Source: AC-69 sp963751665 (GTDB taxonomy: Bacteria > Actinomycetota > UBA4738 > HRBIN12). From it: a stretch of 64,000 nt of DNA. Of this stretch, positions 9,039 through 19,176 are shown piece by piece (positions within the stretch are counted from its first letter, which is position 1; every line of letters begins with the position of its first letter). The translations under genes and the position numbers were made by a program. Below the pieces are notes generated by a model. It ran no database searches, had not been told where the DNA came from, and saw only the letters and a program-made list of their open reading frames with translations. The stretch is from the NCBI GenBank assembly GCA_963751665.1, contig CAVVVF010000010.1, positions 1 to 64,000 on the forward strand, in the 5' to 3' direction.

Positions 9039-11103
9039 GGGAAGCGCACCAGGGCCAGGACGAGGTCGATGAGCTTGATGCCGATGAACGGCGCGACGAT
9101 CCCTCCGAGGCCGTAGATCAGGAGGTTGCGCCGCAGCAACCCCTCGGCGCCAACGGGCCGGTACCGGACGCCTCGCAGCGCCAGCGGGACCAGCAGCACG
9201 ATGATCAGCGCGTTGAAGATGACGGCGGACAGGATGGCCGACTGCGGCGTCCTCAGGTTCATGACGTTGAGCGTGTCCAGCGCGGGGTAGGTGCCGGCGA
9301 ACATCGCCGGGATGATGGCGAAGTACTTGGCGACGTCGTTGGCGATGGAGAACGTCGTCAGGGCCCCCCGGGTGATCAGCAACTGCTTGCCGATCTCCAC
9401 GACGTCCATGAGCTTCGTCGGATTGGAGTCCAGGTCGACCATGTTGCCGGCCTCCTTGGCCGCGGACGTCCCGGTGTTCATGGCCACGCCGACGTCGGCC
9501 TGGGCCAGGGCGGGGGCGTCGTTCGTGCCGTCGCCGGTCATGGCCACCAGCACGCCGCCCTCCTGCTCCTTCTTGATGAGCGCCATCTTGGTCTCGGGGG
9601 TGGCCTCCGCCAGGAAGTCGTCCACGCCGGACTCCTGGGCGATGGCGGCGGCCGTGAGCGGGTTGTCGCCCGTGATCATCACGGTGCGGATGCCCATCCT
9701 CCGAAGCTGCGCGAACCGCTCGGCCAGGCCTTCCTTCAGGATGTCCTTCAGCTCGATCACGCCGACCGGGACCCGGTCCCGGGCCACGGCGAGCGGCGTC
9801 TCGCCGGCTCGGGCCATCCGCTCGACCGCCGCTGCGAGCTCCGGCGGAAGGTCGTGGCCCGACCAGCCGACGATGGCGTCCACGGCCCCCTTGCGGATCT
9901 GCGTCCCGTCGCAGGTCCACGCCGCTCATCCGGGTCTGCGCGGTGAACGGGACGAACTGCGCGCGGGCTGGCAGCAGCTCCCGCTCGCGGATCCCGTACC
10001 GCTGCTTGGCCAGGACCACGATGGACCGGCCCTCCGGCGTCTCGTCGGCCAGCGAGGCGATCTGGGCCACCTCGGCGAGCTCCTGATCGGTGATCCCCGG
10101 TGCGGGGATGAAGGCGACGGCCTGCCGGTTCCCCAGCGTGATCGTGCCGGTCTTGTCCAGGAGCAGCGTGGAGACGTCGCCCGCGGCCTCGACGGCGCGA
10201 CCGCTCATCGCCAGGACGTTCCGCTGAACCAGGCGATCCATGCCGGCGATGCCGATGGCCGACAGCAGGCCGCCGATCGTCGTGGGGATCAGGCACACGA
10301 ACAGCGCGATCAGCACGGCATCGCTCACGCCGGCTCCCCGCGTAGATGGCGAAGGGCTGGAGCGTCACGATCACGATCAGGAAGATGATCGTGAACTTGA
10401 CGAGCAACAGGGACAGGGCGATCTCGTTCGGGGTCTTCTGGCGCTCGGCCCCCTCGACCAGCTTGATCATCCGGTCGATGAAGGACTCGCCGGGCTGCGC
10501 CGTGATCCGGACCTTGATCCAGTCCGAGAGGACCTTCGTCCCGCCGGTCACCGCCGACCGGTCGCCGCCGGATTCCCGGATGACGGGGGCCGACTCTCCC
10601 GTGATCGCCGACTCGTCCACCGAGGCGATCCCCTCGATGATCTCCCCGTCCCCGGGGATCAGCTCGCCGGCCGAGACCGCCACGACGTCGCCGGCCCGAA
10701 GTTCCGATGCGGGGACGGTCTCCTCCCGTCCGTCTGGGGTAAGCCTTCGGGCCACCAGGTCGGCTCTCGTCTTTCGCAAGGCTGTCCGCTTGGGCCTTCC
10801 CCCGTCCCTCCGCCATGGCCTCGGCGAAGTTGGCGAACAGCACCGTGAACCACAGTCCCACGGCGATCGCGGTGTCGAAGGCGACCGGTCCTCCCCGCGC
10901 GATGTCGGCAACGATCCGGATCATCAGGACAACCGACACGACCTCGACCACGAAGATGACCGGGTTGCGGAGGAGCGTCCTGGGGTCGAGCTTGGCGAAG
11001 CTGTCCAGGACGGCCCGCCGGACGATCGAGGGATCGAACAGCGGCTTGGCCCGGACGGCGCCGGCGTGTTCGGCTGGGCTGGCGGAGGCGCCTGGACCGC
11101 CAT
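9035..11103 (-). CDS. kdpB: K+-transporting P-type ATPase subunit B, frameshifted
   Basis: Catalytic subunit of the Kdp pump, about 688 residues when joined (the E. coli protein has 682). Present are the TGES actuator motif (ITGESAPVIRESGGD), the phosphorylation site LLLDKTGTITLGNRQ, the KGA nucleotide-binding region near 9880-9900, MITGDNPLTAAAIA and the hinge motif AMTGDGTNDAPALAQADVG. Membrane segments include KYFAIIPAMFAGTYPALD and LLIYGLGGIVAPFIGIKLID. Indels are needed near 11055, 10970, 10770, 10340 and 9900. The start ATG shares one base with the kdpA stop (TGATG), and its own stop overlaps kdpC (ATGA), so stoichiometric coupling is likely. Confidence 0.92.
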
Positions 11104-12776
11104 CAGTACAGCCTCCCGTGGATCAGGTGCTCCACGATGGGCCCGAGCGCCAAACCGGGCAGGAACGTGAGGGCGCCGATGATGACGCACGACCCCGATC
11201 AACAGGCCCACGAACAGGCCCGTGTCGGTGCGGAGCGTCCCCGCGGTGAACGGCACGGTCTTCTCCCGACCCACGCTGGCCCCGAGGGCCAGGGCGGCGA
11301 GCAGCGGCACGAACCTGGAGATCAGCATGGCGATGCCGCCCGTGACGGCGTAGAAGGGCCTGCTCGCGGTGAGGCCGGCGAACGCCGAGCCATTGTTGTT
11401 CCCTTGCGAGAGGTAGCCGTAGAAGATCTCGCTGAAGCCGTGCGGGCCGCCGTTCAGCCTGCCGGCCAGCCCGGCCGGCAGCACGACGGCCGCGGCCGTG
11501 AACGCCAGCGCCACCAGGAACGGGACCAGGATGGCGATGACGACGAGCTTGACCTGCCGCGCCTGGATCTTCTTCCCCAGGTACTCGGGCGTTCGGCCGA
11601 CCATGAGCCCGCCGATGAAGACCGCAACGACGACGTAGAAGATCATCCCGTACAGCCCGCTCCCGACGCCGCCCCAGATCACCTCACCGATGCCGATGTT
11701 GAACATCGGAGCGAGCTGGCCCATCGCCTGGTAGGAGTCGTGCATGGAGTTGACGCTGCCGTTCGACGCGTCGGTGGTGGCCACGGCCCACAGCGAGGAC
11801 TCGTCCGGTCCCGATCGCGGACCTCCTTGCCCTCCATGTTCGGGGCGGAGGCGGAGATGCCGGCGGCTTCCATGGCCGGGGTGGCGTGCTGCTCTCCGGG
11901 GACCGTCATGGCGAAGCCGACCACCATCAGGATCCACATGGCCGCGAACAGGGCCCATCCCTGCCGCACGCTCCCGACCATCTTGCCGAAGGTGTACGTG
12001 AGGGCAGCCGGGATCCACAGGATCGAGAACGCCTCCACGAAGTTGGAGATCGGCGTGGGGTTCTCGAAGGGGTGGGCCGAGTTCACGTTGAAGAAGCCGC
12101 CGCCGTTGGTCCCGAGCTGCTTGATGGCGATCTGGCTGGCGGCGGGGCCCCTCGCGATCAGCTGGGTGAAGCCCTGGATCCCCCCGCGACGCTGCGAGTG
12201 GCCGAGCGTCTGGACCACGCCCTGGCTCATCAGGACGACGGCCACGATCGCCGAGAGCGGAAGCAGGATGTAGAGGGTGCCCCGGACGGTGTCACGCCAG
12301 AAGTTGCCGAGGTCTCCGGTCCCCGAGCGCGTGAACCCCCGGATCATCGCGATCAGCACGGCCATCCCGACGGCGGCGGAGACGAAGTTCTGAAACGTCA
12401 GGGCGAGCATCTGGCTGAGGTAGCTCATCGTGGTCTCGCCGCCGTAGGCCTGCCAGTTCGTGTTGGTCATGAAGCTCGCGGCCGTATTGAAGGAGACGTA
12501 CGGGTTGACCGCCGGAAGTCCCTGGGGGTCCAGCGGGAGGTGGTTCTGGAGCCGGAACAGGAAGTAGACGAAGAGCATGCTGATGGCGCTGAACCACAGC
12601 ACCGAGGAGGCGTATCGGCGCCAGGACTGCTCCGCGTCGGGGTTCACGCCGATCAGCCGGTAGACCATCCCCTCCAGCCGCCCTCGCCCCGGGCGGGTGT
12701 ACACGCGGTACATGTATGCGCCCAGGGGGGGCGTCAGCACGACGAGCAGGACCGAATACAGGACGATCGTGCCCAT
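11103..12776 (-). CDS. kdpA: K+-transporting ATPase subunit A (K+ channel-like subunit), frameshifted
   Basis: Forms the K+-selective pore of KdpFABC. After joining frames the length is about 557 residues, equal to E. coli KdpA. The four pore-loop regions are recognisable: SFMTNTNWQAYGGE, KQLGTNGGGFFNVNSAHPFE, the DSYQAMGQLAPMFNIGIGE region, and FYGYLSQGNNNGSAFAGLT. About ten membrane segments are present. Indels lie near 11815 and 11190. Two bases separate the gene from kdpF upstream, and the stop overlaps the kdpB start. Confidence 0.93.
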
Positions 12777-12778
12777 CG

Positions 12779-12868
12779 TCAGAAGCGCTCCGGACGGATG
12801 AGCGCGTACGTGAGGTAGACCAGGAGCGCGACCGCCAGGATCAGCTCCAGGACGTCCGCGAGCCTCAT
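12779..12868 (-). CDS. kdpF: KdpF small subunit of the K+-transporting ATPase
   Basis: A 29-residue peptide. One membrane helix (LELILAVALLVYLTYAL) ends in the family's C-terminal signature LIRPERF. KdpF is the lipid-like stabilising peptide of the Kdp complex. It starts within the stop of the preceding small gene (ATGA overlap) and ends 2 nt before kdpA. Confidence 0.88.
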   Translation of the reverse strand: MRLADVLELILAVALLVYLTYALIRPERF

Positions 12869-12948
12869 ATGCGGTCCATCCACGCGGCGAAGGCGAAGGC
12901 CAGCGCGAAGAACGCCACGCTCAGCGCCAGCAGCCCGACATCAGCCAT
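12865..12948 (-). CDS. Tiny membrane peptide at the head of the kdp operon
   Basis: A 27-residue frame, MADVGLLALSVAFFALAFAF and then AAWMDRI, is almost one membrane helix with an acidic N-terminus and a basic end. It is the first frame of the operon and overlaps kdpF by ATGA, so it is very probably translated. I recall similar unnamed peptides ahead of kdpF in other soil bacteria, but I do not know a name or a tested function. It could be an additional Kdp subunit or a leader peptide controlling kdpF translation. Confidence 0.6.
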   Translation of the reverse strand: MADVGLLALSVAFFALAFAFAAWMDRI

Positions 12949-13085
12949 CCTGAGATCACCGGTCCTCTCGATGCCAGGTTAGGAGGCCGGCCTAAGGGAC
13001 CCATGAAGAAGGAGGTCAGGACTCTACGGGATTCGTTGGAACCACTCCCGGAGGCCGACGGAGGCGGGGCGGAGGGGTCGCGCCT

Positions 13086-14604
13086 GTGCCATCCTTTCGA
13101 CCATGGGAAGGCGGTCCACTCATCGGCCTGCTTCCGGAGCCGACCCGGCCTCGTCGCCGTGCCGCGGGCTACGCGATCGCCGTTCTGGGGACGGCTGCGC
13201 TGGTGGGCGCGCTCCTGCCCTTCCGGGGGAGCATCCGTCCGCTGTCCCTGGGATTCGTGTTCCTGGCGCTCGTCGTCGTGAGCGCCGCGCGTGGGCGGGA
13301 TCGGACCCGGGATCGTGGCCTCGGTCCTGGATTTCCTCGCGTTCAATTTCTTCTTCATCCCGCCCTATGGCACGTTCGTGATCGCGCGGGCGGAGGACGT
13401 GGTCGTCCTGTTCGTGTTCCTCGGCGTGTCGGTGCTGGTCTCGATCCTGCTGGCCCGGGCCACCGACCGGGCCGAGGCTGCGGAGGCCCGTGAGGCCGAG
13501 CTTCGCATGCTGCAGGAGCTCAGCCGGATGCTCGTGGTCCAGGGGCCCGGCGTGGAGACCTACGAGATGCTCCTCGGACAAGGTCGGTCGACGGCTTCGG
13601 CTTCGACGCGGGCGCGCTCTTCGTCCAGGGCCCGGACCGGGGCCTGGAGGAGCGGGTCACGGTCGGGGGCGCAGCCCGGCGAGATCCAACCGGGGTGGGA
13701 CCCGCGCCTCCCGGGCCCGGGCACCGGAGCGCCTGCCCTTTCGGTCGGGGGCCGAACGCTCGGGCTCATCGTGCTCCGAGGCGACCGGGCCCCAACTCGA
13801 CGGCGGCCGAGAGCCGGGTGCTCCGGGCCATCAGCGACCAGCTGGCATTGGTCCTGGAACGCGACCGGCTTTTGCGGACCGCGACCGAAGCGGAGGTGTA
13901 CCGCCAGGGCGAGCAGATGCGCAAGTCGCTCCTCGCGGCGGTGTCCCACGACCTCCGGAGCCCGCTGGCCGCCATCAAGGCCTCGGTCACCGACCTGTTG
14001 TCCGAGGAAGTCTCGCGGAGCGATGGGGAGCGGCGCGAGGTCCTGGAGACGATCGACAAGGAGAGCGATCGCCTGAACGTGCTCATCGCCAATCTCCTCG
14101 ACATGGGGAGGATCGAGGCCGGCGTGCTGAAGGCGCGGATCCAGGTGGTGAACGTCAACGAGGCCGTCACGGCCTGCGCCGACCACCTCACGTCGCGGTG
14201 GCCTTCGGTCGACGTTCGAACGAGCGTGGACGAGTCCGCCGCCCTGGTCCGGGCGGATCCGGTGTTCCTGGACCGCGTCCTCTTCAACCTCCTCGACAAC
14301 GGGGCCAAGACCGGCTGGAGGGCCGGCCGCCCGGGGGTCGAGGTGGAGGTAAGGCCGAACGGCGGGCGGACGACCGTCCGGGTGATCGATCACGGCGAAG
14401 GGCGTCCCGGCCTCGGCGCGCGAGCAGCTGTTCTTCCCGTTCTACGGGCTCGACGAGCGGGAGAAGCGTCTGGGGCCCGGGCTTGGGCTGGCCATCGCCA
14501 AGGGCTTCCTCTCGCTCATGGACGGGGAGATCTGGGTGGAGGACACGCCCGGCGGTGGTGCGACGTTCGCGTTCTCCCTGCCGCGGTCGTCGGAGGCTGC
14601 GTGA
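13086..14604 (+). CDS. DUF4118 membrane sensor histidine kinase (KdpD C-terminal half), frameshifted
   Basis: Divergent from the kdp operon. The order of parts is: DUF4118 membrane domain with its signature FLAFNFFFIPPYGTFVIARA, a coiled linker (about 13470-13510), a degenerate GAF-type domain, then a HisKA domain with the phosphoacceptor His in AAVSHDLRSPLAAIKA, and a HATPase domain with NLLDNGAK, GPGLGLAIAKGFLSLMDG and GGGATFAFSLP. It lacks the cytoplasmic KdpD N-domain, which is encoded separately at 7-8 kb. The stop lies 7 nt before the KdpE-like gene, so the two form a two-component pair. Several indels (about 13290, 13580, 13790, 14320, 14400). The start is uncertain (GTG 13086 or ATG 13103). 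Confidence 0.85.
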
Positions 14605-14611
14605 AGGCGGC

Positions 14612-15311
14612 GTGAAGAAGGAGCGCGTTCTCGTCGTCGACGACGAGATCGAGATCCGCCGAGCCCTCGGCAGGGCGCTCAGCGCCCGCGAGTACGTGGT
14701 GGAGACCGCAGCGGACGGTCTGCGAGGCGGTGGAGCTGGCGGAGAAGTTCCACCCGGACCTCGTCGTGCTGGACCTCAACCTTCCCAAACTCGACGGCCT
14801 GGAGGTGGCCCGCGAGGATCCGGTGGCGAGCCCGGTGCCGATCCTGGTCCTCTCGGTCCGGGAGGACGAGTCGGACAAGGTGGCGGCGCTCGACCTGGGC
14901 GCGGACGACTACCTGACCAAGCCGTTCGGGATCGACGAGCTCCTCGCGCGCGTCCGCGCACTCCTGCGAAGGGCGGAGGGGCCGGAGACCGGGACGGACC
15001 TTCGATACGTGCTCGGTGAGGTGGAGGTGGATCTCAAGCAGCGGCGGGTGGTCCGCGGCGGAGAGGACGTCCGGCTCACGAGGACGGAGTGGTCCCTGCT
15101 GGATGCCTTCGCCCGGCACCCGGGGAAGCTGCTGACCCACCGCTGGCTCCTGGAGCGCGTGTGGGGTGAGGGGTACACCGAGGACGTCGACGTCCTCCGG
15201 GTCTTCGTCAGCCAGCTCCGCAAGAAGGTCGAGCCGGACCCGCGCCGTCCCCAGGCCATCGTGACGGAGCCGGGGATCGGGTATCGCTGGCAGCTGCGCG
15301 CCGGACGCTAG
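14612..15311 (+). CDS. kdpE: KdpE-like OmpR-family response regulator, one frameshift
   Basis: A receiver domain (VLVVDDEIEIRRALGRAL; phosphorylation Asp in LVVLDLNLPKLDG; Lys in DDYLTKPFG) is joined to an OmpR winged-helix DNA-binding domain (VRLTRTEWSLLDAFARHPGK, then LRVFVSQLRKKVEPDP and EPGIGYRW). In KdpE this dimer activates the kdp promoter under K+ limitation. An extra base near 14720 breaks the receiver. Another mis-read is likely near 14815. It overlaps the end of the convergent trkA gene by 4 nt. The function is supported by the neighbouring kinase and the divergent kdp genes. Confidence 0.88.
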
Positions 15312-15982
15312 CGGGTCGGCTCCCCCATGATCGCCGATCGCAGGGTGACCTCCGCCTCGTTGGAGGCCAGGGCCAGGATCTCGTCGCCGGGCGTGATCAC
15401 GGTCTCCGGCTGCGGGATCATGACGTGGCCCTCCCGCAGGACCGCCACGATGGCGGAGTCGGTGGGCAGGCGAAGCTCGTAGAGCGGCCGCCCGGCGTTC
15501 GGCGAGGTGTCGGGGACGGTCAGTTCGAGCAGCCCCACCCGGCCACCTTCCAGCCGGAGGAGGCGAACCAGGTCGCCCACGGTCACCGCCTCCTCGACCA
15601 GTGCCGTGAGCAGGTGGGGGACCGATACCGCGACGTCCACTCCCCACTGTTCGCTGAACATCCACTCGTTGCGCGGGTGGTTCACCCGGGCCAGCACCCG
15701 GGGGACCGCGTACTCCTGCTTGGCCAGGAGCGAGGTCACCAGGTTGTCCTCGTCGTCGCCGGTCGCGGCGACGACCACGTCGGCCGTCTTCAGCTCGGCC
15801 TTCTCCAGAACCCAGGGCTCACAGGCGTCGCCCAGCAGGAACCCCACATCCGGGGCCCACTCCTTGGCCACCTCCAGAGTTGCGGGGTCCTGCTCGATCA
15901 GCAGGACCTCGTGGCCTCGCCCGGCCAGGTCGGAGGCGAGGTACCGCCCGACCGCCCCCGCTCCGGAGATCACGACGCGCAT
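15308..15982 (-). CDS. TrkA-family K+ uptake regulator (RCK domain)
   Basis: 224 residues, intact. A Rossmann TrkA-N/RCK domain shows VVISGAGAVGRYLASDLAGR (GxGxxG-type nucleotide loop) and an acidic residue ending strand 2 (LLIEQDPATLE), then DVVVAATGDDEDNLVTSLLA. The TrkA-C ligand domain follows (GRPLYELRLPTDSAIVAVLR, then VITPGDEILALASNEAEV). TrkA/KtrA proteins gate a K+ channel-like membrane subunit in response to NAD(H), ATP/ADP or c-di-AMP. No TrkH/KtrB subunit is in this window; the nearest membrane partner is the KimA-like permease. It is 3 nt from the second trkA gene. Confidence 0.88.
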   Translation of the reverse strand: MRVVISGAGAVGRYLASDLAGRGHEVLLIEQDPATLEVAKEWAPDVGFLLGDACEPWVLEKAELKTADVVVAATGDDEDNLVTSLLAKQEYAVPRVLARVNHPRNEWMFSEQWGVDVAVSVPHLLTALVEEAVTVGDLVRLLRLEGGRVGLLELTVPDTSPNAGRPLYELRLPTDSAIVAVLREGHVMIPQPETVITPGDEILALASNEAEVTLRSAIMGEPTR

Positions 15983-15984
15983 CG

Positions 15985-16644
15985 CTAGTGCTCCGTGGCC
16001 TGGGCGAGCAGCTCGTCGAGAAGGTCCACCGCGTCCTTGTGCACGATGAGGTGCACGATGTCGCCCTCCTGGAAGGCGCTCGATCCGATCGGGATGAACC
16101 CGTGCCCCCCCCGATCCACGCCGGCGACGAGGATCTTTCCGTCCACGATCAACGAGCGGACGGGCTTGCCGATCAGGTGCGCCGGGACCTCCAGCCGCAT
16201 CCGGAACAGGTCGCCGCCCGCCAGGCTCTCCTTGATCTCATCGCGGGGGTGGGACAGCATCAGCAGGATCTGCTTGACGCCCCACGTCGTGGTGGCCACC
16301 GTCGGGATGTTCAGCCGTTCGTAGATCTCGGCCCGGCGCGGATCGTAGATCCGGGCGATGACCTTGGGCACGTGGAAGTACTCGCGGGCTACCCGGGCGG
16401 AGACGATGTTGGAGTTGTCGCCGTTCGTGACCGAGACGAAGGCGTCGGCCTCCTTGATCCCGGCCTCCTCCAGCAGCTCCCGGTCGAACCCCAGGCCCAC
16501 CATGGTGCGGGCCTCGAAGCCGGGGGGCAGGCGGTCGAACGCCGTGGGTCGCTTGTCCACGATCGTGACGTCGTGGCCGGCCTTGCTGAGCTGGATGGTG
16601 AGCTCGGAGCCCACCCGCCCGCAACCGACGATGATCACCCGCAC
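15985..16644 (-). CDS. TrkA-family K+ uptake regulator (RCK domain), second copy
   Basis: 219 residues, intact. The nucleotide-binding loop is VIIVGCGRVGSELTIQL, with TIVDKRPTAFDRL at strand 2 and AFVSVTNGDNSNIVSARVAR. The C-terminal TrkA-C domain ends with QEGDIVHLIVHKDAVDLLDE. It differs clearly from the adjacent copy, so the two probably form a heteromeric or stepwise-acting pair, as in actinobacterial trkA-trkA-APC permease clusters. It lies 6 nt downstream of the KimA-like gene on the same strand, which supports an operon of permease and two cytosolic regulators. Confidence 0.88.
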   Translation of the reverse strand: MRVIIVGCGRVGSELTIQLSKAGHDVTIVDKRPTAFDRLPPGFEARTMVGLGFDRELLEEAGIKEADAFVSVTNGDNSNIVSARVAREYFHVPKVIARIYDPRRAEIYERLNIPTVATTTWGVKQILLMLSHPRDEIKESLAGGDLFRMRLEVPAHLIGKPVRSLIVDGKILVAGVDRGGHGFIPIGSSAFQEGDIVHLIVHKDAVDLLDELLAQATEH

Positions 16645-16650
16645 GGGTCG

Positions 16651-19072
16651 CTAGGTTAGCCGACCCACGCCGCCGGAGGCGCGCCGCTTGCCGAAGTAGT
16701 ACGGCACGGCCGCCAGGTCCACGTGCTCGTACCGCCCCAGGGCTCGCGCGATCTTGCGGCTGGTCCGGTCGTGCAGGAGCCGGTAGCGGAGCCGGGCGTA
16801 GTCGCGGCGGGGCATGACCACGGTGACCTCGCTGTTCCGGCCCATGAGCTCCACGACGTACCGCTCCAGGGACCGGGCAACGTTCCGGTCCCAGCACTCG
16901 ATCACGTCGAGCTCGACCGGGATGCCGAGCTCCATCCACCGCCGCATGAGCTGCTCCTGGTTGTCCTGGTCCACCGCCGCGTGGACGGCCCGGACCTCGG
17001 TGGCCCCCAGGCCGAGCGCGTAGCGCACGGCACGAAGCGCCGCCCGGTCCGAGCCTGTCCACCGGAACGACGACCCGATGGTTCGGCCGCGGGGAAGGAC
17101 ACGGAGCTGGGGCGGCCGTCCGCAGTTCCCGGTCAGGACGTGACCGGGTCCGGCGTGATCGCGGACGAGCGTGATGCGGACACGGTCGTAGGGGAGCAGC
17201 GCCCGGGCCAGGTGTGCGCCGAGCCGCCCTCGGCGCAACCGCTCGAACGGTCCCATGTGCGCGGGGCCGGGGATGATGACGTTCACGTCGGCATCGTCCG
17301 GGCAGCGCGCCGACGTAGCCGGCCAGGCAGCTGGCCACGTCGCCGTCGTGGCGGACGACCTCGAGCGGGACGCCGATGCCCGAGCTCCCGCCACCGGCGC
17401 TCCAACTCCTTCGACGATCCCTCCTCCGTCTCGAAGTGCACCGCCTGCACGCTCAGGGCCCGCATGGTCTTGGCGTACTGGAGCGCGTGCGCCGTCTTGC
17501 GATCGAGGTCCTCGACCACGACCAGCGGCGATGGGGCGGCCGATGCCGGCGGCGTCGAAGGGGGGGAGGTCCTCGTCGAGCTCCTCGTGCTCCCGCTCGT
17601 ACTGGTGGTTCATCCGGACGAGCAGCCACACCATGACGGGGACGAACACCATGACCGCCCACGCCCCGTGAGTGAACTTGGTGAAGGCGATGATCACGGT
17701 GACGACGGCGGTGGTGACCGCGCCGAGCCCGTTGATGGCGAGGCCGTGGCGCCACCCGGGCTCCTTGATGCGGAGGTGGCGCCGGGCCATGCCGGCCTGG
17801 GACAGGGTGAACGACGTGAACACGCCGATGGCGTAGAGCGGGATCAGCCGGTGCACGTCGGCCTGGAACACCACGACGAGCACGGTCGCGGCGATGGCCA
17901 GGCCGACGATGCCGTTGGAGAACACCAGCCGGTGCCCGCGCTTGGTGAGCTGGCGGGGCATGAAGTTGTCGGTGGCGTGGAAGTTGGCCAGCCGCGGGAA
18001 GTCGGCGAAGGACGTGTTGGCCGCCAGGATCAGGATCAGCATCGTGGCCGACCTGGAGCAGAAGGAACAGCGCGTAGCCGGCGGCGCCACCCCCGAACAC
18101 GGCCCGCCCGACCTGCGAGATGACGGTCTTGGTCTCGCTCGGGACCACCCGCAGCTTCGACGGCGAGGAAGGACAGCCCGAGGAACATGACCCCGAGGAG
18201 GCGTCCCCATCCACATCAGCGTGGTCCGGGCGTTCCGCCACTCGGGCGGCTTGAATGCGGGCACGCCGTTGGAGATGGCCTCCACCCCGGTGACCGCGGC
18301 GCCGCCCGAGGCGAACGCGTGGAGCACGAGGAACAGCGCCGACGGCCCCGGTGCCGATGCTCGCGTCCGACGGGATGCGGGAGCGGGTGCAGCGTCGCCG
18401 GTGAGCGAGCCCGGTACAGCCCCACGCCGAGCAGCACGAACATCATCAGCGATGAAGAAGTACGTGGGGACGGCGAACATCCGGCCCGACTCGCGCACGC
18501 CGCGGAGGTTGCCCCAGGCGATGAACCAGATGCAGAGCACCGACAGCTCGACCCGGTACGGCGTACAGGCCGGCGAACGCCGACGTGAGGGCCGCGATGC
18601 CGGCGGCGACCGACACGGCCACCGTGAGGACGTAGTCGGTGAGCAGCGCCACGCCGGCGACCTGGGCGGGCAGCAGCCCGAAGTTGTCCCGGGTGACGAT
18701 GTAGGCGCCGCCGGCCTCGGGTAGGCCTTGATCGTCTGGCGGTAGGAGAAGAGCAGGATCGCCGAGGACGACGAGGATGCGAACGTGATCGGCATGACCA
18801 GCGAGAACGCCGCCAGCGCCGACGACGGGGACCACGACCTTCAGGATCTCCTCGGTCGCGTAGGCCGCCGACGAGAGGTTGTCGGAGGCGAACACCGCGA
18901 GCGCGGTCGGCTTGCCCAGGCGCTCGTGCGACCAGGTGGGCGGTGGGCAGGGCCGGCCCCAGGACGGCCCGCTTCAGCGCATAGCCCGGTCCCTGGGGGA
19001 GGGCCGCGCGGGCGCGCCGACCGGGCGGCGCGGCCGAACCGCCGCCTCGGTTGCCGCTTCCTTCGTCGCCAT
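16651..19072 (-). CDS. KimA-like APC-superfamily K+/H+ symporter, frameshifted
   Basis: About 800 residues when joined. The N-terminal hallmark is FASDNLSSAAYATEEILKVV, close to the SDALSSVAYATEQ of Bacillus KimA (YdaO). Further membrane segments include TGVEAISNGVPAFKPPEWRN, AANTSFADFPRLANFHATDN and YAIGVFTSFTLSQAG. A long cytoplasmic C-terminus with two Usp-like repeats follows (VVVEDLDRKTAHALQYAKT and VMPRRDYARLRYRLLHDR). KimA imports K+ with H+; this assignment fits the surrounding kdp and trkA genes better than amino-acid transport. The ATG at 19072 has AGGAGG 7 nt upstream. At least eight indels break the gene. Confidence 0.78.
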
Positions 19073-19164
19073 CCCTGGACCTCCTGCCCATGAGGTTCGG
19101 TCCGGGAGGCGTAAACGATCCGTGAAGGACGGGCGGGAGGGCATGAAGATCCCGTAAAAGCGGC

Positions 19165-19170
19165 TAGCGT
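19165..19170 (+). promoter_or_regulatory. -10 box of a leaderless promoter for the second DUF4118 kinase
   Basis: TAGCGT lies exactly 6 nt before GTG at 19177, in the pattern GGCTAGCGT-N6-GTG. No Shine-Dalgarno sequence is present, so transcription should begin at or next to the start codon. Confidence 0.5.
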
Positions 19171-19176
19171 GGAGCC

